Assembly: GCF_023015625.1 (NCBI RefSeq)
Contig: NZ_JALKAH010000004.1
Coordinates: 186,001 to 250,000 of the forward strand
DNA: 64,000 nucleotides
Reading direction: 5' to 3'
Source of the DNA: Yoonia sp. F2084L
GTDB taxonomy: Bacteria; Pseudomonadota; Alphaproteobacteria; Rhodobacterales; Rhodobacteraceae
The notes beneath the pieces are model-generated. The model searched no databases, was not told where the DNA came from, and worked only from the letters and a program-made list of their open reading frames with translations. Positions 43,363 to 51,662 of the stretch are shown here, piece by piece (within the stretch, counting starts at the first letter, position 1; every line of letters starts with the position of its first letter). The position numbers were made by a program, and so were the translations under genes.

Positions 43363-44526
43363 ATGGCTGTCATCACCACAATCGCAGATCTCAAGCGGCT
43401 GCATAAGCGGCGCACACCCAAGATGTTCTACGATTATGCCGAAAGCGGCAGCTGGACCGAACAGACCTTTCGCGAAAACACCTCGGACTTTGATCAGATT
43501 CGTCTGCGCCAGCGTATCGCGGTGGATATGACGAACCGGACAACCGCCAGTCAGATGATCGGTCAGGATGTGGCGATGCCAGTGGCCCTTGCACCTGTCG
43601 GCTTGACGGGCATGCAATGCGCGGATGGTGAAATCAAAGCAGCCCGTGCCGCCGAAAAATTCGGCGTGCCCTTTACGCTATCGACCATGTCGATTTGCTC
43701 GATTGAGGATGTGGCCGAAAACACGACCAAGCCGTTCTGGTTTCAGGTCTATACACTCAAAGACGATGATTTCATGCAACGTTTGTTCGACCGGGCACGC
43801 GATGCGGGCTGTTCGGCGATGGTAATCACGCTGGATTTGCAAATCATGGGTCAACGACACAAAGACCTGAAAAACGGGCTGTCGGCCCCACCGAAATTCA
43901 CGCTCGCCAGCATGGCGAACCTTGCGACCAAATGGCCGTGGGGGATTGAGATGCTGCAAACCAAGCGGCGGTTCTTTGGCAACATCGTGGGCCATGCCAA
44001 AGGCGTGTCCGATCCATCCTCGCTTGCGTCTTGGACGGCTGAAGCCTTTGATCACGCCCTTGATTGGGACCGCGTGGCGCAACTGATGAAAATGTGGGGC
44101 GGCAAGGTTATCCTGAAGGGGATTCTAGACGCCGATGACGCCAAGAAAGCCGCTGAACTTGGTGCTGATGCAATCATTGTTTCCAACCATGGCGGGCGAC
44201 AGTTGGATGGCGCGCTATCCTCCATCCGCGCTTTGCCGGCCATAATGGATGCGGTGGGCGACAAGGTCGAAGTGCATCTTGATAGCGGCATCCGCTCTGG
44301 TCAGGACGTGCTGAAAGCGCTCGCGATGGGGGCCAAGGGTACCTATATCGGGCGCGCCTTTGTGAATGGTTTGGGTGCGATGGGTGAAAAGGGCGTCACA
44401 ACGGCGCTTGAGGTTATTCACAAGGAATTGGATACCACGATGGCGCTGTGCGGCCGACGTGATGTGAAGACCTTGGACCGCGATATCTTACTGGTGCCTG
44501 AAGGTTTTGAGGGGCGTTGGGCTTAG
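43363..44526 (+). CDS. FMN-dependent alpha-hydroxy-acid dehydrogenase, L-lactate dehydrogenase (LldD-like)
   Basis: A 387-residue TIM-barrel flavoprotein. Landmarks are KMFYDYAESGSWTE near the start, PVALAPVGLTGMQCADGE, FWFQVYTLKDDDF, VITLDLQIMGQRHKDLKNG, VILKGILDADDA and the active-site SNHGGRQLDGA (catalytic His near residue 270), then GIRSGQDVLKALAMGA. It probably oxidises L-lactate at the membrane face to feed quinone. AAGGA precedes ATG 43363. A paralogue with altered active site lies in the sulfonate operon at 47278-48363. Confidence 0.88.
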   Translation: MAVITTIADLKRLHKRRTPKMFYDYAESGSWTEQTFRENTSDFDQIRLRQRIAVDMTNRTTASQMIGQDVAMPVALAPVGLTGMQCADGEIKAARAAEKFGVPFTLSTMSICSIEDVAENTTKPFWFQVYTLKDDDFMQRLFDRARDAGCSAMVITLDLQIMGQRHKDLKNGLSAPPKFTLASMANLATKWPWGIEMLQTKRRFFGNIVGHAKGVSDPSSLASWTAEAFDHALDWDRVAQLMKMWGGKVILKGILDADDAKKAAELGADAIIVSNHGGRQLDGALSSIRALPAIMDAVGDKVEVHLDSGIRSGQDVLKALAMGAKGTYIGRAFVNGLGAMGEKGVTTALEVIHKELDTTMALCGRRDVKTLDRDILLVPEGFEGRWA

Positions 44527-44528
44527 GG

Positions 44529-45692
44529 TTAGTTGCCCATCTGATTTGACTGGCCCGGCTGCTTTTCCTGCTGGACCAACAATGCCAAGGGCAAAGCCGT
44601 CAAAAGCAGAACCGCGACACCAAGAAACGCAATGCGCAGCCCGAATGCCTCGGACATCAGCCCCATCAGCATCGGTGCAAAGAAGAAGCCCGAAAACCCG
44701 ATAACTGCGGTCCGGCTGATCGCTTCCGTACGCAGATGCGGTGCCACCAGCTTGCCCACCAACGCGAGACCCATCGGCCCGATGACGGACACGCCAAGCC
44801 CTAAGATGCCGAACCCGACGTACGCCACGACGGGGGTCGGCGCCAAGGCAGCGATCACCGCGCCAGTTGCCGAAATGACAGACGCGCCGATGACAACCGG
44901 TATCTCGCGCATCCGCGCGGCCACCGCCTGCCCCGAGAAACGACCAACCGCCATGGTTATGCCAAGCATTGCAGGACCCAGCGCACCTTCAGCGGCACCA
45001 CCGCCAAGGGTCCGTTCAACATGCAGCGCTGACCATGCCTCGACCGTGGCCTCGGACATGAACGCGACCAGTACAATCGCGCCGCATAACACGATCGGCC
45101 AAAGCGGATAGCCACCGTCATACCCGTCTTCAGCGGCAACGTAGGTCACATCCATACGCAACAAGGGTAGCAACAAAAGGGCGATAACCCCAAAACCCAC
45201 AAACACCGGTGTGGGCGGCAGCCCTGCTTCGCGTGTAAAGCCCACCACCAAAGCGCCAACCGCATAGGCCACCGAAAACATCGCATGGTTTGCGTTCATC
45301 AGCGGGCGGTTGTGCTTGGCTTCCAACTCGCTCACCCGCGCGTTCATGATCACATCCAACAGACCAGAGGCTAAGCCGACGAACGCCATCGCCACAGCGA
45401 ACACCAATGGCAAAGTGACTTGTCCCGGCAACAGCCATGCAATCGCCAAAAGCACAGCACCCACCTGCATCCCGCGTGGGCCAAGGATACGGTCCGCCCT
45501 TGGTGCCAACCACATCGCCGACACCAACCCTGTCGCTGACCCCAACAGCAACGTCCCAAAAAGTGCATCAGACGCGCCCAACTGCGCCTTGATCACAGGC
45601 ACATAGGCGGCAAAACAACCCCAGAACATGCCCACTACAACAAAGGCTGTGGCAGGACGGCGAGACACGGAAAGAGCATTTAAAATGGACAT
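44529..45692 (-). CDS. MFS transporter (YbjJ-like)
   Basis: A 387-residue transporter with twelve helices. The first half has [14 protein letters not shown] between helices 2 and 3; [16 protein letters not shown] resembles the NarK/YbjJ-type branch. A glutamine-rich C-terminal tail is cytoplasmic. The start ATG 45692 opens the first transmembrane helix; the 40 residues upstream are polar and unlikely. It converges with lldD with 2 bases between the stops. Confidence 0.82.
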   Translation of the reverse strand: MSILNALSVSRRPATAFVVVGMFWGCFAAYVPVIKAQLGASDALFGTLLLGSATGLVSAMWLAPRADRILGPRGMQVGAVLLAIAWLLPGQVTLPLVFAVAMAFVGLASGLLDVIMNARVSELEAKHNRPLMNANHAMFSVAYAVGALVVGFTREAGLPPTPVFVGFGVIALLLLPLLRMDVTYVAAEDGYDGGYPLWPIVLCGAIVLVAFMSEATVEAWSALHVERTLGGGAAEGALGPAMLGITMAVGRFSGQAVAARMREIPVVIGASVISATGAVIAALAPTPVVAYVGFGILGLGVSVIGPMGLALVGKLVAPHLRTEAISRTAVIGFSGFFFAPMLMGLMSEAFGLRIAFLGVAVLLLTALPLALLVQQEKQPGQSNQMGN

Positions 45693-45848
45693 GAACGCAG
45701 ACCTGCATCCCAAATTTTTCCAAAGCAAGTTCCAAAGTGGACAGGAGTGATAAAACCTCTTTTCAAACTGACACAATGCCCCTATACGGCGGGCTTCATC
45801 GGGCTCGGACACCCTTGGAGGCGGGCCCCCACATTAAGGAATATATCT

Positions 45849-46511
45849 ATGGCTGGAAAGATCCCAGATCTTAACGCCAAGGTACGCGCGGGGACAGGCA
45901 AGGGGGCCGCCCGCCAAGCTCGCCGTGAAGGCGACGTACCTGGCATTGTTTATGGTGGCGGCACAGACCCGCAATCCATCAGCATCCCATTCAACTACCT
46001 TCTGACAAAACTGCGCAAGGGTGGCTTTATGTCCACGCTGCACAACCTCAAGATTGAGGGTCAGGATGACGTCCGTGTGATCTGCCGTGGCGTTCAGCGC
46101 GACGTGGTCAAGGACCTGCCAACACACATCGACCTGATGCGCCTGAAGCGTACAAGCCGTGTGAAAATCTTTATCCCTGTTGAATTCCTCAACGCGGATA
46201 CATGCCCTGGCGTGAAAAAAGGCGGCGTTCTGACTGTCGTGCGTAACGAGGTTGAACTCGACGTTCTGGCTGGCGACATCCCTGAGCACATCACGATTGA
46301 TTTGGCAGAAGTTGAAATCGGTGACACCATTTCGATCAGCGACGTTACACTGCCTGAAGGTGCGACACCTGCGATCACCGACCGTGACTTTGTCATCGCC
46401 AATGTCCAAGCACCACGTGCGCTTTTGGCCGAAGATGATGAAGACACCGAAGAGGTCGCAGCAGACGAAGTGCCAACAACTGGCGACGAAGAAGAAGCTA
46501 CCGAAGAATAA
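45849..46511 (+). CDS. rplY: 50S ribosomal protein L25/general stress protein Ctc
   Basis: A 220-residue long-form L25 (TL5/Ctc): an N-terminal L25 domain with the RNA-contacting [20 protein letters not shown] and a C-terminal beta domain, ending in a tail rich in Glu, Asp and Thr (about residues 195-220). It binds 5S rRNA. AAGGAA sits seven bases before ATG 45849. A strong terminator follows at 46532-46563. Confidence 0.93.
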   Translation: MAGKIPDLNAKVRAGTGKGAARQARREGDVPGIVYGGGTDPQSISIPFNYLLTKLRKGGFMSTLHNLKIEGQDDVRVICRGVQRDVVKDLPTHIDLMRLKRTSRVKIFIPVEFLNADTCPGVKKGGVLTVVRNEVELDVLAGDIPEHITIDLAEVEIGDTISISDVTLPEGATPAITDRDFVIANVQAPRALLAEDDEDTEEVAADEVPTTGDEEEATEE

Positions 46512-46531
46512 TCAACACACACTTGTTGATG

Positions 46532-46563
46532 AAAGGGCATCCCACTGGGGTGCCCTTTTTTTT
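46532..46563 (+). terminator. intrinsic terminator of rplY
   Basis: A 12-base-pair stem with one G-U pair and a 3-base loop (46532-46543 pairing with 46547-46558), followed by eight T residues in all up to 46563, 20 bases after the rplY stop. Confidence 0.92.
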
Positions 46564-46639
46564 GATCTAAGACGCCTCAAATTAGGCGGATTCGTGGTGA
46601 TACTGATATCCACCCTATGAACCTCTGATTGCGGAACCA

Positions 46640-47053
46640 ATGCCACCAGCCTTAGAGCATAACTCGATCGCCGACAGGCTCGCCCTGCTCGCGGAACAAC
46701 GCCGCGAAAATCAAATCGGGCGCTGGGAATTTGAACAAAGCAAACGCGATGTTCTCAACCTGCCACGGTCGCGCATTTCCCCAATCGTCCGAAACCTGCT
46801 GGCCTGTCTTATTGTGGATGTGACGTTGCTTGGGCTGACAATCGCCTTCCCTGCTTATGTAAAAATGGTCGCCTTGGTTGTCCTGCTCATTGTGGCGTAC
46901 CTCGCAGCCACTGGCTGGTATGTCTTCTCAAACATCGACCGCGCGCGTCGGGACAGCCGCCACCTCTGGGGGCGCGACGCCGAATGGGACGATAACATGC
47001 GCAATCAGAGATGGCGGCCTTTCATCTTCAACAAGCAGGGGCGCAGGCGTTGA
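46640..47053 (+). CDS. two-helix membrane protein of unknown function
   Basis: A 137-residue protein with a soluble, basic N-terminal 45 residues (ADRLALLAEQRRENQIGRWE), two adjacent transmembrane helices (about 51-70 and 73-95) and a basic C-terminal tail rich in Arg and Trp. No known family is recognised. GCGGAA lies upstream. The next gene begins at a TTG overlapping its stop, so they are coupled. Confidence 0.62.
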   Translation: MPPALEHNSIADRLALLAEQRRENQIGRWEFEQSKRDVLNLPRSRISPIVRNLLACLIVDVTLLGLTIAFPAYVKMVALVVLLIVAYLAATGWYVFSNIDRARRDSRHLWGRDAEWDDNMRNQRWRPFIFNKQGRRR

Positions 47054-47265
47054 ATAAGAAACCAGCCGTTGGTCCAACCCGCGAAGTTGCAAAGCTGCGC
47101 TATATGCGCGACGTGGGTGACATTACAGAACGCGAATATCTGCGCGCGGGACAGCTTGCCCTTGGCGAAACACCCAGCCGGCGGCGTGAATATATTACCA
47201 TTGCCCTATTGATTGCGCTGAACATCTTAGTGCTTGTGAGCATATTCATTGTCGCAACCGTCTGA
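47050..47265 (+). CDS. small single-helix membrane protein of unknown function
   Basis: A 71-residue protein if started at TTG 47050, which overlaps the previous TGA (TTGA) and has GGGGCGCAGG just upstream. It has a conserved-looking segment VAKLRYMRDVGDITEREYLRAG (soluble, about 11-32) and one C-terminal transmembrane helix (about 48-70). An alternative ATG at 47011 would add 13 residues. The DITEREYLRAG segment resembles SHOCT-like short motifs, but this is not firm. Function unknown. Confidence 0.55.
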   Translation: MNKKPAVGPTREVAKLRYMRDVGDITEREYLRAGQLALGETPSRRREYITIALLIALNILVLVSIFIVATV

Positions 47266-47277
47266 AAATAGCGCGGC

Positions 47278-48363
47278 CTAGTCGAGCTTGGTCTTGCCAA
47301 TCTGCGCCAGCGTGATGCTTGTCTCTGTCTTGAGCACGGACCAAAGTTCTTTCAGGCCGTCCTCTCCTGCTGCGGCAATCGCAAATTGCAGGACCCGACC
47401 AAAGAACGCAAAGTTTGCGCCTTGGCCATAAGCCTTCACCACATCCTCGCCGCTGCGCAGTCCGGTATCAAAGAACAATGGATAATCCGGTCCAACCGCG
47501 GCCCGTATCTCGGCCAGTTTCAAAATCGGCGAGGGCGCGCTTTCAAGCTGGCGACAGCCGTGGCTGGAGACTTGCACCGCATCCACACCGGCCCGCTGCA
47601 ACGCAACGGCGTCATCGGCATCCAGTACACCTTTCACAACAAGCTTGCCGGACCACATATCCCGCAACCGCGTTAGCGTGTCCCAATCTGCGCGCGCCCG
47701 GCTTTCAGTGCGGTCAAAGTCGTACCCGTCCATGTCAAAGTTCGCCATCTGCGGCTTGCCCGCGAAAAGGGATGTCAAAGACCAGCGCGGATGTAGCGCG
47801 AAATCAATAAACTGCTTGGGGCCGATTTTGAAGGGCATGGTGAAGCCGTGGCGCAGCTCGCGCGGGCGGCGGCCTACTTCGGCCACATCCACGGTCAGGA
47901 CGATGGTTTCGTATCCGGCGGCTTTGGCCCGCTCGACGAGTTTGAAGGTGCCGGTGCCATCGCCCGTAAAATAAAGCTGGAACCAAGCGTTGCCTTCGGC
48001 CTCTTCAATCAGCGGCTCCATCGCAGTCGATGCAACCGTGGACACACCCAAAGGCACGTTTTCACGCGCGGCCAGACGCGCCAGCATCAGATCCGCGCCG
48101 GGGCCAGAGAGATTGCACATCCCCATCGGGCTTATGCCGAAGGGGGCTTTGGTGGACTTGCCCCATAACGGAACTGACAATGACCGATCACTGACATCGC
48201 GCAGGATACGCGGGCGCAGTTCCAGATTGTCAAAGGCCGCACGATTGCGCGCGGCCCCTGTTTCGGCGCCAGCGGCGCCATCAATATAGTCAAAAACCAT
48301 CCAAGGAAGGCGCTTACGGGCAAGCCTGCGGGCGTCCTCGCTTGAATGGATCTTTGGTGCCAT
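47278..48363 (-). CDS. FMN-dependent alpha-hydroxy-acid dehydrogenase, candidate sulfolactate dehydrogenase
   Basis: A 361-residue flavoprotein of the L-lactate/glycolate oxidase family. Blocks: PWMVFDYIDGAAGAETG, APFGISPMGMCNLSGPGAD, WFQLYFTGDG, LTVDVAEVGRRPRELRHG, LVVKGVLDADDA and the active-site segment SSHGCRQLESAPS, where the catalytic His remains but the usual SNHGGRQ is changed. It directly follows comE (TAA then ATG) and is the last gene of the sulfonate operon, so oxidation of sulfolactate to sulfopyruvate for ComDE is the likely task. HpsN yields (R)-sulfolactate, which corresponds to the L configuration favoured by this family. Inference, not shown. Confidence 0.78.
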   Translation of the reverse strand: MAPKIHSSEDARRLARKRLPWMVFDYIDGAAGAETGAARNRAAFDNLELRPRILRDVSDRSLSVPLWGKSTKAPFGISPMGMCNLSGPGADLMLARLAARENVPLGVSTVASTAMEPLIEEAEGNAWFQLYFTGDGTGTFKLVERAKAAGYETIVLTVDVAEVGRRPRELRHGFTMPFKIGPKQFIDFALHPRWSLTSLFAGKPQMANFDMDGYDFDRTESRARADWDTLTRLRDMWSGKLVVKGVLDADDAVALQRAGVDAVQVSSHGCRQLESAPSPILKLAEIRAAVGPDYPLFFDTGLRSGEDVVKAYGQGANFAFFGRVLQFAIAAAGEDGLKELWSVLKTETSITLAQIGKTKLD

Positions 48364-48918
48364 TTAGCTGGCGACCGCCTTCATAAAGCGATCACGGATC
48401 ACAACAGGGTCCATCGTGATAACCGGCAGCTTGATGTTGCCGCTGTCGCATTTGGTCACGATGATCGTCATTTGTTTGCTGTCGATCGCCTCTTGCAGCA
48501 CCTTGCCGGTGTCAACGTCTTGGCAGACGACCACATTTTCACAGCCACAGGCTTTGGCCACGTTTTCCAGTTTCGTCTTCTTGCCAGCATATGTTGGCTG
48601 GTCGCCGGTCGAGCCGTAAGAGCCGTTGTCGACGATCAACAGGATGAAGTTGTCGGCCACGTTGTTAGCAATCGTCGGCAGCGTGCCAAGGTTGGTCAGA
48701 ACAGAGCCGTCACCATCGATTGAGATGACTGTCTTATCTTGTGCCAATGCAAGGCCCAGACCGATGGAGGATGACAGGCCCATCGTGCCCAGCATGTAGA
48801 AGTTCTTGGCGTTGTCGTCGATCATATGCAGCTCTTGGCTGGGTAGACCGATGTTACAGACGACCAGATGGTCATGCAGGATTGGCGCGATCTCGCGCAG
48901 GATTTCAGAACGGATCAT
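48364..48918 (-). CDS. comE: sulfopyruvate decarboxylase beta subunit
   Basis: A 184-residue thiamine-diphosphate-binding subunit. The cofactor motif runs from GDGSVLTNLG to LLIVDNGSYG (about residues 74-107), and LGTMGLSSSIGLGLALAQ precedes it. Paired with the alpha subunit upstream it decarboxylates sulfopyruvate to sulfoacetaldehyde. The start overlaps the comD stop by 4 bases (ATGA). Phosphonopyruvate decarboxylase is a related alternative, but the sulfonate neighbours favour sulfopyruvate. Confidence 0.88.
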   Translation of the reverse strand: MIRSEILREIAPILHDHLVVCNIGLPSQELHMIDDNAKNFYMLGTMGLSSSIGLGLALAQDKTVISIDGDGSVLTNLGTLPTIANNVADNFILLIVDNGSYGSTGDQPTYAGKKTKLENVAKACGCENVVVCQDVDTGKVLQEAIDSKQMTIIVTKCDSGNIKLPVITMDPVVIRDRFMKAVAS

Positions 48919-49421
48919 TGGTCGCCGTAGCCTCCCCAGAAGGACGCATCCGTCAGGATCGCCACAGGTTTGTTGCACATGAATGTGTATTTCAGGATCG
49001 CATCCAGTTCATTCGCGTCCTCTTCCTTGTGGAAGTGGTATGTCGGGATGTTCATCTGGTTCAACAGCGCCTTGGTGTGCACGGCCATCTCGACCTGACA
49101 GGCCACGGGTTCGCGCAGCTCACCACGGTAGCTGATCAGCATGGGCAATGGCATGCGGTAATACTGGGTCAGCGTGGCGAGCGTATTGATGGTCACACCA
49201 ATGGCAGTGTTCTGCATGATGATCGCAGGGCGCTTGCCACCCATGAATGCACCGGCGCAAAGCCCCATGCCCTCGTCCTCTTTATTGGACGGGATGTGGA
49301 AGATTTCGGGACGTGCTTCGACTTCGTCGATCACACCGGCCAACTGCTTACACGGCACAGTCGTGATGAAGGATACATCGTTGGCGACAAAGTCATCCAC
49401 GATCTTGCTGCTGATACTCAA
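48915..49421 (-). CDS. comD: sulfopyruvate decarboxylase alpha subunit
   Basis: A 168-residue protein that matches the N-terminal (PYR-like) half of thiamine decarboxylases: FITTVPCKQLAGVID, IPSNKEDEGMGLCAGAFMGGKRPAIIMQNTAIG (in two parts) and LPMLISYRGELREP. The TTG at 49421 has AGGAG ten bases upstream and gives the usual family length; an ATG at 49448 would add nine residues. It overlaps comE. Together the pair forms the ComDE complex. Confidence 0.86.
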   Translation of the reverse strand: MSISSKIVDDFVANDVSFITTVPCKQLAGVIDEVEARPEIFHIPSNKEDEGMGLCAGAFMGGKRPAIIMQNTAIGVTINTLATLTQYYRMPLPMLISYRGELREPVACQVEMAVHTKALLNQMNIPTYHFHKEEDANELDAILKYTFMCNKPVAILTDASFWGGYGDQ

Positions 49422-49480
49422 GGGCTTCGGTCTCCTGATTGCGCCCATCAAAGACAGGCGCGTTGCGTGTTGAAAGTGAT

Positions 49481-49894
49481 TTAGGCGGGGTAGCGGGCGA
49501 CATGTACGGCACAGGGTGCGTGTTGCACGACGCGCGCTGCGGTCGATCCAAGAAGATAGTCGATCAGGCCGGGCTTATGCGAGCCAAGGACGATGCAATC
49601 TGCTTTCAGGCTGGTTGCGGTGTCCACGATGGTGCGGCCGCTATGGCCTTTGACCGTCAGGGCTTTCACGCCGTCCATCTTGGACACACGGTTTTTCATC
49701 TCGGCCTCAGCGCTGGCGAAGGCATTGTCCATCACACTGGCCTCAACATAAGCGCCGACCGAGTTATTGGGGGCTTCATGGACATGCAACGCAGTGACTT
49801 GACCGCCCTCTGCCAGCAAAGTCCGCGCGATTTCCATCGTGGTGTCTGCGATGCCGTGATCCAAAGCCATTGGAACGATAATGTTCTTGTACAT
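49481..49894 (-). CDS. universal stress protein (UspA family)
   Basis: A 137-residue single-domain Usp. The opening KNIIVPMALDHG and C-terminal GSHKPGLIDYLLGSTAARVVQHAPCAV resemble the ATP-binding G-x2-G-x9-G(S/T) motif. AAGGAGG six bases upstream gives a strong start. It lies between the alcohol dehydrogenase and comD within the sulfonate operon; its role in that pathway is unknown. Confidence 0.88.
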   Translation of the reverse strand: MYKNIIVPMALDHGIADTTMEIARTLLAEGGQVTALHVHEAPNNSVGAYVEASVMDNAFASAEAEMKNRVSKMDGVKALTVKGHSGRTIVDTATSLKADCIVLGSHKPGLIDYLLGSTAARVVQHAPCAVHVARYPA

Positions 49895-49923
49895 AGAAAA
49901 CCTCCTTGGTGGTTCTATTCGCG

Positions 49924-50904
49924 TCAAGGACGCAGAATGATTTTGGGTGCCGCCACGATGCCAGCCCGGATGTCAGCAAAGGCCTGTTGCCCCTCAGACA
50001 ACGGTCTTTCCTCGGTCCAGTCTAGCGCACCAAGGCGGCCATCGAAAATGGCTGAAGCCGTGTCGCGGAAATCCTGCGCGGTATACGTATATGTTCCGAT
50101 GAAGGTGATTTCCTGCAAAGTCATCCGCCGGATATCAAGACCGCCGGTCGCCTCACCCAACCCGATATGCATGATTACGCCGCCCGGACGCGTGATCGCT
50201 GTGGCGTCAGCACGGGTCGCCGCATACCCCACACCGTCGATCACCAAATCTGCGTCGGTTACCGTGCCGGGCGCGGCCGCTGAGAACCCGTCAATTCCAT
50301 CCAGCGTTTTCCGGCGAAGGGCATTGGGTTCAATCACCTGAATATCGGTGGCGCCAAACGCCGACAGACAAAGTGCAGCACCAACCCCGATCGCACCACC
50401 ACCGATAACCACGCAACGTGCCTCGGTAAGAGGCGTATCAAGAGCGGCAGTACCAAGACGCACGGCATGCCAACCACAGGCCAGTGGTTCGGCCAAAGCG
50501 GCCTTTGACAACGGCACATCATCGGGCACTTCCACCAGATTGCGATTTGCCATGATGACCAACTCGCCAAACGCGCCCTCGCGCGGTGGCATGGAAATGA
50601 TCATCCGGTCCGGGCAAAGGTTGTCGCGACCGGCCTTGCAGGCCGCACATAACCCGCATGTAGTCAGTGGATTGATCGTCACACGCTTGCCATCCAGATC
50701 GCCGCCCACGACACGGCCAGCCGCCTCATGCCCCAAAATCAATGGGGCTGGTCTGCGTTCATCATGGCCCAGATAGGCGTGCATGTCGGAACCACAGATG
50801 CCCGAGGCCTCAATCCTGATCAGGCTTTGGCCCAATGCAGGCACCGGGTCCGGCATATACCGATACACAAGCTTTTCTACGTCGTCGTAAACAAGCGCTT
50901 TCAT
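49924..50904 (-). CDS. zinc-dependent alcohol dehydrogenase (candidate DHPS 2-dehydrogenase)
   Basis: A 326-residue medium-chain dehydrogenase. Catalytic zinc: GICGSDMHAY and GHEAAGRV; structural zinc: CGLCAACKAGRDNLC (about residues 84-98). The NAD site is VIGGGAIGVGAALCL (about 170). In known DHPS clusters a zinc dehydrogenase and an SDR (HpsO and HpsP) interconvert the enantiomers through a 2-oxo intermediate; this protein fits one of those roles, but I cannot assign which letter. It overlaps the SDR gene by 4 bases (ATGA). Confidence 0.82.
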   Translation of the reverse strand: MKALVYDDVEKLVYRYMPDPVPALGQSLIRIEASGICGSDMHAYLGHDERRPAPLILGHEAAGRVVGGDLDGKRVTINPLTTCGLCAACKAGRDNLCPDRMIISMPPREGAFGELVIMANRNLVEVPDDVPLSKAALAEPLACGWHAVRLGTAALDTPLTEARCVVIGGGAIGVGAALCLSAFGATDIQVIEPNALRRKTLDGIDGFSAAAPGTVTDADLVIDGVGYAATRADATAITRPGGVIMHIGLGEATGGLDIRRMTLQEITFIGTYTYTAQDFRDTASAIFDGRLGALDWTEERPLSEGQQAFADIRAGIVAAPKIILRP

Positions 50905-51662
50905 TTTGCTGTGAACCCCCCGTCCACCATAAGAACCTGACCCGTGACGTAAGCCGATGCGTCAGAACACAAAAACAGCAAAGGCCCGTCGATGTCGGAC
51001 AGATCACCGTTACGACCAATGCAGGTGTTTGCGGCGTTGCGCGCGGCGCGTTCCGGGTCGGCAAAAACCGGGCCGGTCAGTTCCGTTGGGAAAAACCCCG
51101 GACCAATTGCGTTTGCGGTGATCCCGTCCTTTGACCAGGCTTCGGCCATCGCGCGGGTCAGTTGCGCGATACCGGCCTTGGATGTCCCATAGCTAATCCC
51201 ACCTGGAAAGGCGCGTGTTGTCTGCAAGGACGCAAAATTCACGATCCGCCCCCAGCCTTTGGCTTTCATCGCTGGCGCAAAGGCCTGGCTCAGGAAGAAA
51301 GGAGCGGCAAGGTTCAGGTTCATTGTGATATCCCACCCTGCGGCGGTGACGTCGTCCGCCGTCTCACGTGTGTTGATCCCTGCGGCATGAACAAGGATAT
51401 CAGGCGCGCCAAAGGGCGCTGCGATCTTCGCAGCAAGACCTTCAATCCCGTCCCGGTCCGCAAGGTCGGCAGTGACAACGGCAGCATGGGATCCCGTGGC
51501 TTTCGCCCAGACCTCCAATGCCTCCTCCCGCCGTGCCACGCCGACCACCTTGGCCCCAGCGGATGCCAAGACCGTTGCAGCCCTTTGGCCAAGCCCCGCG
51601 CTTGCGCCAGTGACGCAAGCAACGTGACCCGTCAGGTCAAAGAGATCACGTGGATCAGCCAT
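50901..51662 (-). CDS. short-chain dehydrogenase/reductase (candidate DHPS 2-dehydrogenase)
   Basis: A 253-residue SDR. The Rossmann motif is TGASAGLG (residues about 18-25), the active site has Ser in NFASLQ and YGTSK (Tyr about 156, Lys 160), and the C-terminus is YVTGQVLMVDGGF. It overlaps hpsN by 8 bases and the zinc dehydrogenase by 4. In DHPS catabolism an SDR interconverts the S and R forms of DHPS via the ketone with a partner, so this is the expected place. Exact enantiomer unknown. Confidence 0.85.
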   Translation of the reverse strand: MADPRDLFDLTGHVACVTGASAGLGQRAATVLASAGAKVVGVARREEALEVWAKATGSHAAVVTADLADRDGIEGLAAKIAAPFGAPDILVHAAGINTRETADDVTAAGWDITMNLNLAAPFFLSQAFAPAMKAKGWGRIVNFASLQTTRAFPGGISYGTSKAGIAQLTRAMAEAWSKDGITANAIGPGFFPTELTGPVFADPERAARNAANTCIGRNGDLSDIDGPLLFLCSDASAYVTGQVLMVDGGFTAK

